Below are positions 10,501-21,375 of a DNA stretch of 64,000 bases, piece after piece. Positions within the stretch are counted from its first letter, which is position 1; the number at the start of each line of letters is the position of its first letter. The DNA comes from Cryptomeria japonica (Eukaryota > Streptophyta > Pinopsida > Cupressales > Cupressaceae). The stretch spans positions 189,158,169 through 189,222,168 of the forward strand of contig NC_081413.1 in the NCBI RefSeq assembly GCF_030272615.1, given 5' to 3'. Under the pieces are notes generated by a model. That model did not search any database. It worked only from the letters and a program-made list of their open reading frames with translations, and was not told the origin of the DNA. The translations under genes and the position numbers were made by a program.

Positions 10501-10828
10501 ACCTAGTAGAAATAAAGCAGGATTAGGTTCTAAATTCACTTTCCTATTGAAAAGGCCACCACACACAAATGCAAAACCTCAATGGAAGGAAAAGAAGAAA
10601 TACAAGGAAGAATCCTGGCAGGAAGCTCTCTTTGAATCAGCAGAAACAATCCGCAAGGCAAGAGAACGTCAAGATCAGAAGATACATCAGGGAAAGCTTT
10701 TGAATCATAAGAAGGCCATCTCTGCAGCAGTGGCTCATATTCACACACCAATGGCTCAAGAACAAATCCTATCATCACAAGAAACCATCATTCCTCCCCG
10801 AGGAAGCACAATCTATGAACAAATCTAG
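7505..10828 (+). CDS. gag-pro: Gag-protease polyprotein of element 1 (with G-patch)
   Basis: An intact ORF of 1107 codons starting at ATG 7505. An N-terminal region with EQHIPEQHIP repeats precedes a Retrotrans_gag core (about residues 188-342; KFDKYDGKGDPRDHVREF, GGQTMEWLSKI). An Asn-rich stretch and a zinc-knuckle-like CX2HX4HX4C (CDFHRNKGHRTNEC, about residue 503) follow. The aspartic protease has LIDGGAGLNICTLKL (about residue 718) and LTYNILLGRPWIH (about residue 790). A G-patch-like segment (GKGYLIMKQMGYGGKGPIGKR, about residues 965-1008) is close to the C-terminus. Gag packages the RNA and the protease matures the polyprotein. The ORF ends at a single in-frame TAG (10826-10828); the same frame stays open into RT, so readthrough or splicing could join them. 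Confidence 0.93.
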   Translation: MNRRLSNPFEVPSSDDPEITDAILQECQENPSFQKLIEKLMENDKEKYLLMLTSKGVKLPEDFDANVFQIGSQQYTYQEQQREEETRIPEQHIPEQHIPKMRVPAFETPEQHIPFTTPFQLRTNTREELFPRQDNAPLVALTQKMQMLQRQIHDMQQGTTVRYSINEICPYPFDRSLNMIPFPPNSDIPKFDKYDGKGDPRDHVREFCTMSLEFAHNDTYLMRLFPRSLGGQTMEWLSKITPPVRSFDELVNKFITHYSYNIQHAITMLDICNTKQKNNETFMLFLQRWRRMVSRYPRDIPEKEKMEIFIDNLNSEMSYRLKLQCIPSFDKLIENGIQVEEACVKKGTLKFYKEGTNSSNYNNQNNTNLDKTRFWTRNKNEGNNESYDPKSKQPVLALSGNTQNTKNPKNATPSANTYAPNNAQGQLNTNNANDNPNKNLNPGPNNNSRNNTNNFHKRIFTPSGQSLESAFRELLANKVLSLPPINNYEPPIKPPWWNDSHYCDFHRNKGHRTNECMRLKHIIQDMIDRGDLTVDGLKTNNDHEAFKDPLPNYNKDGASTSNDTRGARINHIYNNTINHISAEDHQVNVITIRDKRDHESVNVTTRTQKYVLKGHTALPITTPKIQYDLVNQLRKTPAQISILELLKLSPRHKDILEQALLETNVPQNLDTDRFQAMVAHMTESHNLTFSEHDNTSLSHPHNTPLHIEVIVCKHRVKRVLIDGGAGLNICTLKLIRALGFSEESIDPCKKITIKAYDDEERSSKGTVILPIQVGPVQKDTICQVLDIDLTYNILLGRPWIHEMQAVPSTYHQCVKFPYDGQEISISADHNPFQHCNAMGAAQDSLVPYNREKQRSSTSDPPTAKSNSLWGDFKQKMQIKDQGMGEYSMEPLCLTRLPTSPRSHGLPTISTHLATQPITKFDGTFIQLGTLAHESEDKDVLNWLYKDEEEANRAAALDIVLPTHLYGKGYLIMKQMGYGGKGPIGKRQEGVTEPIDLPSQPSRNKAGLGSKFTFLLKRPPHTNAKPQWKEKKKYKEESWQEALFESAETIRKARERQDQKIHQGKLLNHKKAISAAVAHIHTPMAQEQILSSQETIIPPRGSTIYEQI

Positions 10829-13800
10829 ACTGTAGAAGACGACTCGGATACAGAATCAACACAGAATATCAAAATAGTATCCATCATCAAAGATTTGTTT
10901 TCGCCATACAACATACCTGTTTACAGCACCGATAGAATTTGGGATGATGCCTATGAGACAGATTCAAATGAATATGAATGGGGTGCTTGCTCTGATACTA
11001 CTACAAATATCCCAGATGATGCTGATTTCATATCCATTTCTCAAGAAGAACATAACGCAGAAGACAGACCTCTTGAATTTGGACCACAACATATCTATGA
11101 CGCTCCGGAAAGTGAACAGAAATATTACGAACAAGTCTATGTCGAAGATGATGCCATCGAAGACCTCGATGAAACCTTAGACTTCTTTAAAAACAAGACC
11201 CATCACGATGATAACTCTATCCTAACACTTACAGTAGCTGAACTTAACCCACCCCATGATTCCTTACCACTTGTCTTTCCTAACCTAATCAACTGGAACG
11301 AACCTGAAACAAGTGATATACCTATTTTCCCAGATGATGCATCTATTGTCCATTACCTATGTACCGTAAATCCGGAAACAGGCTCTACCAGTGAACGACA
11401 TAATGATATCTGTAAATCAGGGAGTGTCAAGTCTCTCAGTCGCAAAACTGAATCAAATAATGAATCTAATGCTGAAAATCAGTCAATGGCAGCAATGGAT
11501 CCCAAAAAAGTAAAAATGAAGGACACATCCGAGGGTGAAAACCTTTTTAAGGCACCTAACGATGGGAGACTTGACACTCTTCCTGAGCACTTTCATGAAC
11601 GATCGCCCATATTAATTGAGCCCACTCAATCAATCAACATTGGTACCACCGAAGCAGCTAGAAACATTCACCTTGTAGAATCTTTGACAGAGGAGGAAAG
11701 ATCGGCATTCATCATCTTCTTTAAAGGACAACAAATTAACTTTGCCTGGTCATATGCTGATATGCCCGGAGTAGATCCACACCTAATCATGCATCACTTG
11801 TCCATCTCTGCAGGAGTCAAGCCAGTCAAGCAGAAACTACGAAAGATGAATCCACAGATAGCACTCATGGTCAAAACGGAATTAAAGAAATTATTAGATG
11901 TCGGATTCATCCGACCTATTGACTATGCAGAATGGATTTCCAACATTGTTCCAGTCTCAAAACCAGATGGTAGTATAAGAATATGTACTGACTTCAGAGA
12001 TGTCAATAAAGCTTGCCCAAAGGATGACTTTCCTCTGCCAAGTATTGATATAATTGTAGATCTCACAGCAGGCCATGCAATGCTCTCACTAATGGATGGT
12101 TTCTCAGGTTATAACCAAATTAAGATAGCTCCTGAAGATCAAGATAAAACAGCATTCACCTGTCCTTGGGGGACGTACTGTTGGAATGTCATGCCTTTTG
12201 GCTTAAAGAATGCAGGGGCCACTTATCAAAGAGCAATGACAACCATCTTCCATGATATGATGCACACATTTATGGAAGATTATGTGGATGATTTACTAGC
12301 AAAATCCTTCACCAGAGCTGAACATCTCGGCATCCTAACAAAGATCTTTGATCGATTGCAAAAATTCCAAGTCCGACTCAACCCTAAGAAGTGTGTCTTC
12401 GGGGTTACATCAGGCAAATTACTAGGCTACATAGTATCAGCTAAAGGTATTGAAGTTGATCCAGCAAAGGTACAAGCCATCATGGAAATGCCACCACCAC
12501 GAAATATCAGTCAACTCAGATCTCTATAGGGACGACTTCAATCAATCCGGCGATTCATCGCTCAGCTAGCAGATAAAAGTCTACCATTTAACCATTTGCT
12601 ACACAAAAATGTACCCTTCAAATGGGAGGCTAAGTGTGAAGAATATTTTTACCAAATTAAACAGTACCTGATGAATCCACCAGTTCTAGTACCACCAGTT
12701 ACCGGAAAGCCACTTATTCTATATATCTCAACAACAGATATTTCACTGGGGGCACTATTGGCACAAGAAGATCAATAAGGAAAGGAACATGCCATATACT
12801 ACATCAGTAGAACATTGAATGACTATGAGCTCAACTATACATTTATTAAAAGGCTTGCCTAACAGTAGTCTTTGCATCTCAGAAATTCCGACATTACATG
12901 CTCGCACACACCATAAAGCTAGTTGCAAAAATTGATCCTCTCAAATATCTACTCAGCAAAGCCGCTCTTACAGGCCGATTGGCTAAATGGGTCATGATTC
13001 TCAGTGAATTCGACATCCAATACACAGAAAGACGAGCCATCAAAGGACAAGCAATTGCAGATCAATTGGTCGAAGCACCGCTACTAGGCAAACAAACCAT
13101 GGAGGTTGAATTTCCGGACAGGGATGTACTTGTTCTTACTACTAAACAATGGACCCTATACTTTGACGGATCCTATACTCAACATGGTTCAGGTGCTGGC
13201 ATTCTGTTCATCACTCCTGAAGGACACACTATGCCAAAATCATACAGACTTATGTTTCCATGCACAAATAATGTGGCTGAATATGAAGCACTGGTCATCG
13301 GCATCAAAATGGCTGTCGAATGGAAAATCACAGAATTAAAAGTCTATGGAGACTCACAACTGGTCATCAATCAAATCAACAACAACTATCAGACAAAGGA
13401 CGACAAGCTACTACCTTACAAACGCATGGTGGATGACTTCAAACAGTATTTTGTGCACATCACCTTTGAGAAAATACCAAGGTTAAACAACAAAGCAGCC
13501 GATGCAATGGCTACAATCGCTTCGCTACTACAAATTCCTGAGCAACAGAGTCGTTATGAGTTCCTGGTAGAGCAACTGTTCTCCCCCGCCTATGACCACT
13601 CCGAATCCCATGTTATCTATACCTTGACTGGTTCCGATTCTCCGCTATATGGACCGATATACGACTACCTCAAGCATAATATCTTACCCATTGACCAATC
13701 CCGTAACCAAAAACGTAACTTTATTCGACAAGCTGCCCGTTACACCCTTACTGCTGATACTCTATATCGTCGAGGTCTCGATGGTACTCTTCTTCGTTGC

Positions 13801-14901
13801 CTTGATCGTAATGATTCCGATTCCGCTTTACACGAGCTTCACGAAGGTATTTGTGGCACACATTCAAGTGGCACTACTCTTGCTAAAAAGCTTCTACGAA
13901 TGGGATACTACTGGCCTACAATGGAGAAAGATTCATATCACTTTGCCGAGAAATGTCCTAAATGCCAGATCCATGGCAATCTGATACATGCACCAGCACA
14001 GGAACTGCAGCCCTTTACAACATCATGGCCCTTTTGTCAGTGGGGACTGGACCTAGTGGGTAAAATACATCCTTCATCTTCAAATGGACACAGGTTCATT
14101 ATAACTGCAAAAGAATACTTTACCAAATGGATCGAAGCAGTTCCCATGACCACAGTGACCGGGAAACAAGTTGCCTCTTTTATCCTCAATTATCTGATCT
14201 GCAGATATGGTATTCCAAGTTCAATCGTCACAGATAATGGGCGACCTTTCAAAAACCAAGATGTGCAGGAATTATGTGAAAAATTCAAAATCCAACATCG
14301 GTTTTCTACACCATACTATCCTCAGGGAAATGGTCAAGCAGAAGCATCTAACAAAACAATCCTAAAAATTCTCAAGAAAACAGTGAATGATGCAGGCAAA
14401 GATTGACACGTACAACTCAATCCAGCACTTTGGGCCTACAAGACCAGCATTCGCACACCTACAGGGGCAACACCATATTCATTGGTATATGGATCCGAGG
14501 CTATTTTACCCTTGGAGGTAGAAATTCCATCTCTTAGAGTCTCTTTGAAAGGTTTGATCCCCGATGAAGAGTATCGAGTTAACCGACTGCAAGAACTGAA
14601 ACTATTAGATGAAAGACGCCAACATGCTTATACTCATCTCAAAGCATATCAGCAACGCATGTGCAGGAGCTACAATCATAAGGTCATTCCTCGTAACTTC
14701 AAAGTTGGTGATCTAGTCCTCAAAGAAAATCCAAGAAACCAACAAGATAGAGAAAAGAAAGGGAAATTTGAACCTAATTGGTTGGGTCCCTATGTCATCA
14801 TATCAGTCTATGGATCAGGTGCCTATCAGCTAACAAATTCTAAAGGAGATGTGCTCGATGATCCAACTAACAACATTCATCTAAAGAAGTACTATACTTA
14901 A
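10829..14901 (+). pseudogene. pol: Pol of element 1: RT, RNase H, second RNase H, integrase (broken)
   Basis: RT spans about 11840-12500 (ICTDFRDVNKACPKDDFPLP, then catalytic YVDD at about 12280). RNase H 1 follows (LYISTTDISLGALLAQ to PLKYLLSKAALTGRL). A second, archaeal-like RNase H lies at about 13140-13520 (LYFDGSYTQHGSGAGI, YGDSQLVINQ), typical of Tat elements. Integrase has an HHCC finger (HELHEGICGTH...CPKC), a core with WGLDLVGK, VTDNG and QAEASN for the DDE triad, and a GPY-like C-terminus. Breaks: TAG at 12527, TAA at 12776, a frameshift between about 12780 and 12898, and TGA at 14404 where element 2 has TGG. The catalytic residues survive, so decay is recent. Confidence 0.92.
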
Positions 14902-16302
14902 GGTAGCCTAGTGCACGGAAAAAGCCAAAAACAAACAAAAAAATCAAAAAAATCCAGAAAAAGCAAAAATACAAAGTACAATAAAAACAAATGGTGAAAA
15001 CCTGGTAAACAGGCGTCCTTGTAAAAGGCCGGCTTCTTTATCTATATCCATGCCATTTTATCCATCAAAACACTATCGGCCATCGCCCGACACTTAGCAT
15101 ATATCCATTCAGGACATACTTAGTGTAGTCACTATCCTGAGTTATTCATCTACCGCATTTCACCACGGCTTGGAAATCACTGTACATAATCATATCCAGA
15201 AGAACCCTCATCTAGGGGCATTAAACTGTTCAAAAACTTGCAAACATTCAAGACATACCAACTATTGCAAAACTCAGACATATGACATCCAACAAACACA
15301 ACTACACTACATCACAACAACCAAAACACAAACAAATACACAAGAAACTCAAGGATGGATGATTTTCTGAAGTACTAAATGTTGCATTATCACATTAAGG
15401 TCTTGATTATTTTGCATTTTGAATTTTTTTAATTGGAATCTCCTCTTTATCTCATAAAAAGCTTCACAGCCAGAGATCATGAGGAATTTCCAAAATTTTT
15501 CTTAGTCTTCTGTCTGGGAGGCGATCACTTGTATTGTATGAATATTTGCCTCGAGACGTGATCCATATCACTGAAGGCCTGATTCCATTTCACGCATATA
15601 AATGTTCTAATCTTGTATGTTTACGCAATACGCACTCAGGTCGTCCTGGTTCAATTATACCTTGACGCTTGTGCTATCTTGCAAAATCAAATATCATGTA
15701 AATTTTTCTCAGGTCATTATGGTTTAATTATACCATTATGCTTGTATAAATTTTCAACATATCCAAAAATCGATAAATGCTCCATGATGATATTTACAAA
15801 GAAAGCAAATAAATGGTTATATCGGATGGCAAATACAGAATGAGAGATGCTCCAAAAAAAAAACAATTAGTTGCATTTCATTTTACAATTAGTTGCATTT
15901 CATTTTACAATTAGTTGCATATCATGTTACAATTAGTTACATATCATTTTACAATTAATCGCACATCATTATCCCATATCATTATTACATCATTATTACA
16001 TCATTTCATATTACATGTAACAACATATTAAATCATACATCTCATTTTTAAGATACATCTCATAGCATATAAAAACATACATCCTGCATAACACATTACA
16101 TCATATATGTAAGCATTACATCATCATATGAAAGGAAGTAGCACACATAAAATGCATCCATAAACACATCACATCGATCAAAAATGGTGCTCCGTATATA
16201 TATATCTCTCAAAAAAATGATCAAAATCTACAAAATGTGTCTCAAAAATATGTCCAGTACAAAGTATGCAAACATCCAAAAATACAATAGAGGCCATGTC
16301 TC
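14902..16302 (+). other. Spacer between integrase and the antisense PMD gene
   Basis: No credible ORF. A block near 15000 (GTGAAAACCTGG, then AAAGG) has a counterpart in element 2 near 55350. Five tandem copies of a 22-bp unit starting ACAATTAGTTGCAT run from 15863 to about 15972. The rest is CATT/ATCA-rich simple sequence. It is the convergent 3' end of the sense and antisense units, so both polyadenylation sites should lie here; none was assigned. Confidence 0.6.
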
Positions 16303-18402
16303 TCAAGTGTGACTATCCCCTGATGGAGATGGTCTCACTCCGGATGCACCTGCCCCTGGATCTCCAGGAGGATCTTGCCTAGCTCCAGATACACTCGCCC
16401 CCGGATCTGCAGGAGGGTCCTGTCTCGCTGGCCCAGTCACTCCTCGGCTCTCAGAGCGTGTCCCAGCAGTTCGAGATCGACTCGATCTCGACTGTGCAAA
16501 ACTCGCTACACGTCGCTCTCTGGGTACTACATCCTCATAATGCCGCCTATAATACTCGACCTCCTGTACTCTCCATGTCAGCTCTCTCAGGGTGTCTCTC
16601 AATGGACCACCCGCCGCTGCTCTCTGTACACTCGCCAAGGCCTCCTCCGCTCGACCCCGCCGCTCTATCTCCGTATCTCTCTCAACGGTCAACTGCGAAA
16701 TCTGCCGCTGATAGGTCAAAATCTGTGCCTGCAGCTGCTGCACAGTAATCTGTAGGGTCCGGATCTGTGCATCCTCTACGTGACCCCGCACTCGAACCCG
16801 CAGTGGTACCTGTGCTGGCGCCACTCCTCCCACTCGGCCTGTCCTGGGTGCAGGAGGTGGGAGTATATCTATCCTCCTCCTCTGTACTGGCCTCCCCACC
16901 TCCTCCTCTCCTCCCACTGCAGCCAGCACCTCCGTCACTCTACCCTCTCTCCCAGCCCCAATGGCCAATCCTCCTCTCCCCCTCTCAATCCTGCCCTGTC
17001 GTACTGCCCTCTGCACACCTCTACCTCTCCTCCTCCCTCTATCTCCTCCATCTCCTCCATCATCCCCATCATCCCCATCATCTCCCCCATCTCCCTCCTC
17101 TCCATCTGAATCGAATGTCGGTCTCATCTCCTCTGGATCTGAGATCCTAGCCACGGCCTGAGCAGCAAATAAACGAGAAAACTCGTCAGTCATGCCAGCA
17201 TCCTGTATCTCTGGGGCATAGTCCCAGATCTGTCCGGCCAACCCTGTAAACTCCTCAATGGCCACTGCACTGTCAATGGTTGGCCCCCAATCGGCCACAT
17301 CCTGCTGACGTTGTGCGTACAAGCACGCTCCCTGCGGAATCCCCTGCTGCCTCCCGAACTGTCGCAAAACTTGGGTAACCACGAACCGCTCAATAACAAA
17401 CGGAGTCCTCCCGATTAGATACCTCGTCATGAAAACGAACGGCATCTCCATCCCATCCTTGGCCCATACCTCGCAGCCTGTATACGGTCTCCAGGTGACT
17501 GTATCTATATCATCGAATACCCTCCTCCAGTGCTCTAGTTTGCCCAGCTTACGCTGGACAACTAGGCCTCTATATCCATACGCATAAGCCGCCCCTACGG
17601 GCCTATCCCTGTCTGCCAGTGGCCTAGCTGCTGGAATGTGCTCCTAGCACCATACCTGTAAAAAGGTCACCCCTGCTGATAAACTCCCATAACCGAGGTA
17701 TACTACCTCATGCAGGCTCCTGTAAAGGTGGGCCAACATCGCTGACCCCCATGCAAATCTCTGGCCCTGTGTAACCATCTGCTTCAGAACCAGCCCCCAT
17801 CCCACTGAAAATCCCTTTGACTTGCGATCAGGACAAAGGAATCCTCCAATAAATCCTGCCAGTACAGATGGCAGCGGTGCATAATCTAAATCCAGAAACT
17901 CCTGCTAGGGGATCTCATAGCCGCAGACAGTCTCATCATGAAATATGCGGCGCAGCGCCTCTGTACCGCCCTCCTCTATCTGCTCATATGGTAATATGGC
18001 TCCTACCACAGGAATGCACAGAATGCGATAGCAGTCCTCTGGTGTCACTGTCATCTCTCCCGTGGCAAAATGAAAGGTGTTCGTATCACTGTGCCACCTC
18101 TCTGCCAAAGCTGTCAACAATCCCCGGTTCACAGTAAACTGAGGCATATCCAGAAGCGAGGTCAATCCGCATCGCTCAATAATATCCAAGTCTGCCTGTG
18201 ATAGACATGGTATCAGCGTCCATGGTCTCGGGAATCTCTCCCTCGACTGCACAATACCCAATCGCTCCTGTCAACAAACAACACATATCCAATATCAGTT
18301 TCCACATCAACACAAAGATATCAAAATAAAACTTACATCAACAACATGAAACAAATTTGCTCATCTACAATCAAAGTTTAAAATCCTAATCATTTCATAT
18401 CA

Positions 18403-18570
18403 ACTTGTAAAACAACTCAAGTTCTCAAAAACCATATCAAAACTTGTAAAACAACTCAAGTACCACAATCACATAAACTTGTAAAACAACTCAAGTTTCC
18501 CACCCATATTAAAACTTGTAAAACAACTCAAGTTTCCAACCCATATTGGCTTGTAAAACAACTCAGGCTT
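18403..18570. repeat. Five-copy repeat ACTTGTAAAACAACTCAAGT in the PMD intron
   Basis: Five copies of a 20-bp unit start at about 18403, 18442, 18477, 18514 and 18549 (last one mutated), spaced 35-39 bp. Each has complementary ends (AACTTG...CAAGTT), so each could form a small hairpin. They sit about 140-300 bp upstream of the intron acceptor in the minus-strand transcript. Confidence 0.8.
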
Positions 18571-18775
18571 TCATACACATTTGAACTTAAAACAGACAAC
18601 GCAAATAATCATGTTTTGATAAACACAACCCGCTTGATATCTATACATAACTTGGAAAATTGCACATCAAAACAAGTTATACAAATACTCATCTTGGATA
18701 CATGCATTAAAAACACGACAGGCACGCAAAAACACAACTTTTCAAAAATCTGCCCAAACTACAAACTTTTCATGG

Positions 18776-19291
18776 ATGCGCTAAAACAGACCTGAAATGC
18801 GCTAAAACAGACCCACGCGCTAGGCTACTTCTCCTACGTGCTAACCTATCTGCTTTATGCGCTAGATTATATCTATGCGCTACCCTTTTCTACCTATGCG
18901 CTACCCAATCTAACCTATGCGCTAAACTCTGTCTACGCGCTAATCTATACTCCCTAAGCGCTCCCCTTTTCATTCTATGCGCTAGGTTAGTCCTACGCGC
19001 TAAACCCCTTTGCCTAAGCGCTACCCTTTCAGTCCTATGCGCTAGGTTATGCCTACGCGCTAAACTCCCTGCTTCATGCGAACTTCTGCGACTTCTATGC
19101 GCTAGGTTAGTTCTACGCGCTACCCTGTTCATCCTACGCGCTACTAAACGCAACACCTGCGCTATTATACGTGGACGCGCTAACCCAGATGGCCTATGCG
19201 CTAGCAAAATACTTTCGGACGCAACCCCTAAATTGACTTCTATGCGCTACTGTATACTTCGTATGCGCTAATCTACGTCTGAGACGCGCTA
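18776..19291 (-). repeat. Octamer array C: TAGCGC[AG]T on the minus strand, inside the PMD intron
   Basis: About 25 octamers read on the minus strand (plus-strand form ATGCGCTA or ACGCGCTA). From 18776 to 19196 the steps follow a strict 21-18-21 cycle, giving seven 60-bp super-repeats (18776, 18797, 18815, 18836, 18857, 18875, 18896 and so on). Three more copies sit at 19242, 19263 and 19284, and one more falls in exon 1 (about 19388). As in arrays A and B, the octamer points in the direction of transcription and lies between promoter and main ORF. Confidence 0.93.
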
Positions 19292-19528
19292 AAACGATTT
19301 GTCCGAACTTGAAAATTCAAAAAACACCTAAAAACGACAAAATCAAAAATCAAAAAGAGGTCAAAAGGGTTGACTTACTGGTGGTCCACGCGCTACTGGT
19401 CTCCGGTATCTCCGAACGCGCTCGAAACGGTGTCTGTGGTAGGGAATAGGCATTTTCTCTCCAGAGCCAAATCTCTTTTCTTCAAAAGTCAACAAGCACA
19501 AATAAGTCTAAATCAAGCCCTTTTCCCC

Positions 19529-19535
19529 TTTTATA
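19529..19535 (-). promoter_or_regulatory. Putative TATA box of the antisense PMD gene
   Basis: TATAAAA on the minus strand (CCTATAAAAGGGG), about 75 bp upstream of the exon 1 ATG at 19453. Element 2 has a weaker TTTATATGG about 100 bp upstream of its equivalent ATG. It lies inside the element, outside the LTR, so the PMD gene appears to have its own promoter. Confidence 0.6.
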
Positions 19536-19887
19536 GGAGGAAAATGAAATTAGGGTTAGCTAACTGGGCCTGTAATATGGTCGCGGTCTCCCCTATACCA
19601 AAACATTTGTAATTTATCGGGAGATGAATCAATTTACACACTTTCTACACGCACGAAATCCTACACATCATACGAACTTCATCAATTTAAATAAAAAAAT
19701 TTCCAAAAAAAAATATTGATTCATCTCCCAAGGGGGCATCACATCAAACATCGAATCTGGGGCATCGCATCAAAACTGAGACACGACTGGCAAATCAAAA
19801 GAGCGACACAACAAAAATTGCATTTGATCATAAAATCACAAAAACACATCATTTTCTTTGAAATAACATGTGCACACACGTCACTTC

Positions 19888-19901
19888 AAAGAGGGGCAAA
19901 A
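19888..19901 (+). other. Polypurine tract of element 1
   Basis: AAAGAGGGGCAAAA directly precedes the 3' LTR. Element 2 has AAAGAGGGGCAAA at the same place (60931-60943), which supports common descent. Confidence 0.88.
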
Positions 19902-21370
19902 TGTAGACGTATAAAAATGACCATATTCCTAAATGAATATTTTATGTTCATTTCTCTATTTAATTAAATCCAATTTAATTAAATTATCCACATTCCTCTA
20001 TTTAATTAAATAAGTTACTCAATTTATTTAAATTAAATTCACTATACCCATTTAATGAATAAATCATTTTATTCAATTAAATCCCCCTAGCCACTTTTAA
20101 TTAAATTCAAATTTAATTAAATAGTTATCCTAAATTGAATAAATCAAATTTATTTAATTACAACCAAATTGAATGAAAATCAAATAATTCAATTAAATCC
20201 TATTATCCTCCATCCACTTGCAAAATCCCAAAACCCTTTCTAAACCCTTCTAGAATCTTCTAATCGCTTCTAATTAACCTAACCCTCCCCTAAAATTTGT
20301 CACATCCCTAAGCAAAAGGAGGTCACTTCTCAAATGGCCCAAAGTCTTGGATAACCATTGAAGGTTTTCAACCTTCAACCACCAAAACCCCCAAAGTCTT
20401 TGAAAACCATTGAAGGCTTCCAACCTTCAACCACTTAATCCCCAAAGTCTCCAATAACCATTAATGGTTATTTCAAACCCTCCCACATGGTTAAAACATT
20501 TGTTTTGACTCAACCTCTACCCAACCCAAGGGTCTCATCAGGCCATTAATGCATTGACCAGGATTATCTCTTAATCATTTGCACAAAGGTTTATCCTTAG
20601 ATTAAATCTTAATCCATTGGGTAAACCTAACTTAGACTTGACCCTTAGCCTTTAGATAACCATGAGGTCTTCTCAAGCCTTTAATGCCTCCAACCTCTTC
20701 TTTCAACCCAATCTTGTGTGGACACTTGTCACCATTTCATTGGTGCCAATTATGCACATGGATCCCCAACTTTCAAACTTGGCCCTTGATTAAACCTTTC
20801 AATCCTGACCATCCATTGCCCTGTTTGTGCTATAAATAGAGCCCTCATTCCTCCATTCTTAACAATCATCTTTCAAATTTGAAGCATCACACTTATGCTC
20901 AAATTCTTTCAAAGCTCTCATTTCATATATGCTCCCCATTTAGCCTCTTTTAGAATAGAAATTAGACTAAATATGCATGCTAGAGTACTTTATTTATCAT
21001 TTTAGCTCAATCATAGACTAAATATAGTATGCTAGGATAGTATTCATACTAACCTCGTCATCTTATCATCTAGTTTATTGCATTTTAGTATCATACATAG
21101 CTTAACATCCATCTCATACTAGAATCAATTAAAAGCATCTCTCGTTCTCATATTTGCCATCCCCAAACCATTTTGCTCAGTAATCTAAGAGCAAAAACGT
21201 TGGTTTGAGGGACATTGTGAGATAGAGAACCATGGGACCCTCCTTGGGAAGCTGAGTAACACTGCGTTACTCCATAGCTTGCATCAAGAAGTCCTGTGTG
21301 TGTGTGTGGACTAGTTATTTTAACATATTTTCACATATTAAGTTTTATTGACCCACTTTTCCCGCATACA
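19902..21370 (+). repeat. 3' LTR of element 1
   Basis: 1469 bp, TGTAGACG...CCGCATACA. Nine differences from the 5' LTR were counted by eye, all transitions, plus the single-copy state of the 52-bp unit. The TATA box is at 20831. Confidence 0.95.
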
Positions 21371-21375
21371 CAACT
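21371..21375. repeat. Target-site duplication CAACT, right copy (element 1)
   Basis: Exact match to 2705-2709. Confidence 0.92.

Larger units (their letters stand above)
16303..19453 (-). pseudogene. Antisense plant-mobile-domain (PMD) gene of element 1, two exons
   Basis: Exon 1 (19379-19453) encodes 25 codons from ATG 19453 and ends at a consensus donor CCA|GTAAGT. Exon 2 (16303-18267) follows the acceptor TTGTTGACAG in the same phase and runs 654 codons. The intron (18268-19378, 1111 bp) contains octamer array C. The PMD hallmark is ALAERWHSDTNTFHFATGEM followed by TVTPEDCYRIL. After the PMD come an Asp/Gly-rich then Arg/Gly-rich linker, a predicted coiled coil (IRTLQITVQQLQAQILTYQR) and a Pro/Gly/Asp tail with repeated RQDPP. 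PMD proteins such as Arabidopsis MAIN/MAIL1 act in gene and transposon silencing; the role in transposons is unclear. Two in-frame TAG stops (17905, 17644) both align with Trp in element 2. Confidence 0.85.
2710..21370 (+). mobile_element. Element 1: Tat-type Ty3/gypsy LTR retrotransposon with antisense PMD gene
   Basis: A complete 18.7-kb element bounded by TG...CA LTRs and a perfect 5-bp TSD. Order: 5' LTR, PBS, long leader with two octamer arrays, small pre-gag ORFs, gag-protease with a G-patch segment, RT, RNase H, a second RNase H, integrase, a spacer, an antisense PMD gene, polypurine tract, 3' LTR. Integrase after RT places it in Ty3/gypsy. The second RNase H and the extra antisense ORF are known traits of the Tat group. 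By eye, the LTRs differ at nine positions, all transitions, plus one 52-bp duplication, so the insertion is fairly young. Stops and a frameshift in pol, and two stops in the PMD gene, make this copy non-autonomous. Confidence 0.93.

Noticed and set aside
16375-17161. Plus-strand Pro/Ser-rich ORFs
   Set aside because: Shadows of the Gly/Arg/Asp-rich coding strand of the PMD gene.
18890-19207. Minus-strand ORF with LA(H/R) repeats as a separate protein gene
   Set aside because: It has no ATG start, lies wholly inside the PMD intron, and is explained by octamers spaced in multiples of 3. It is kept only as a side hypothesis.
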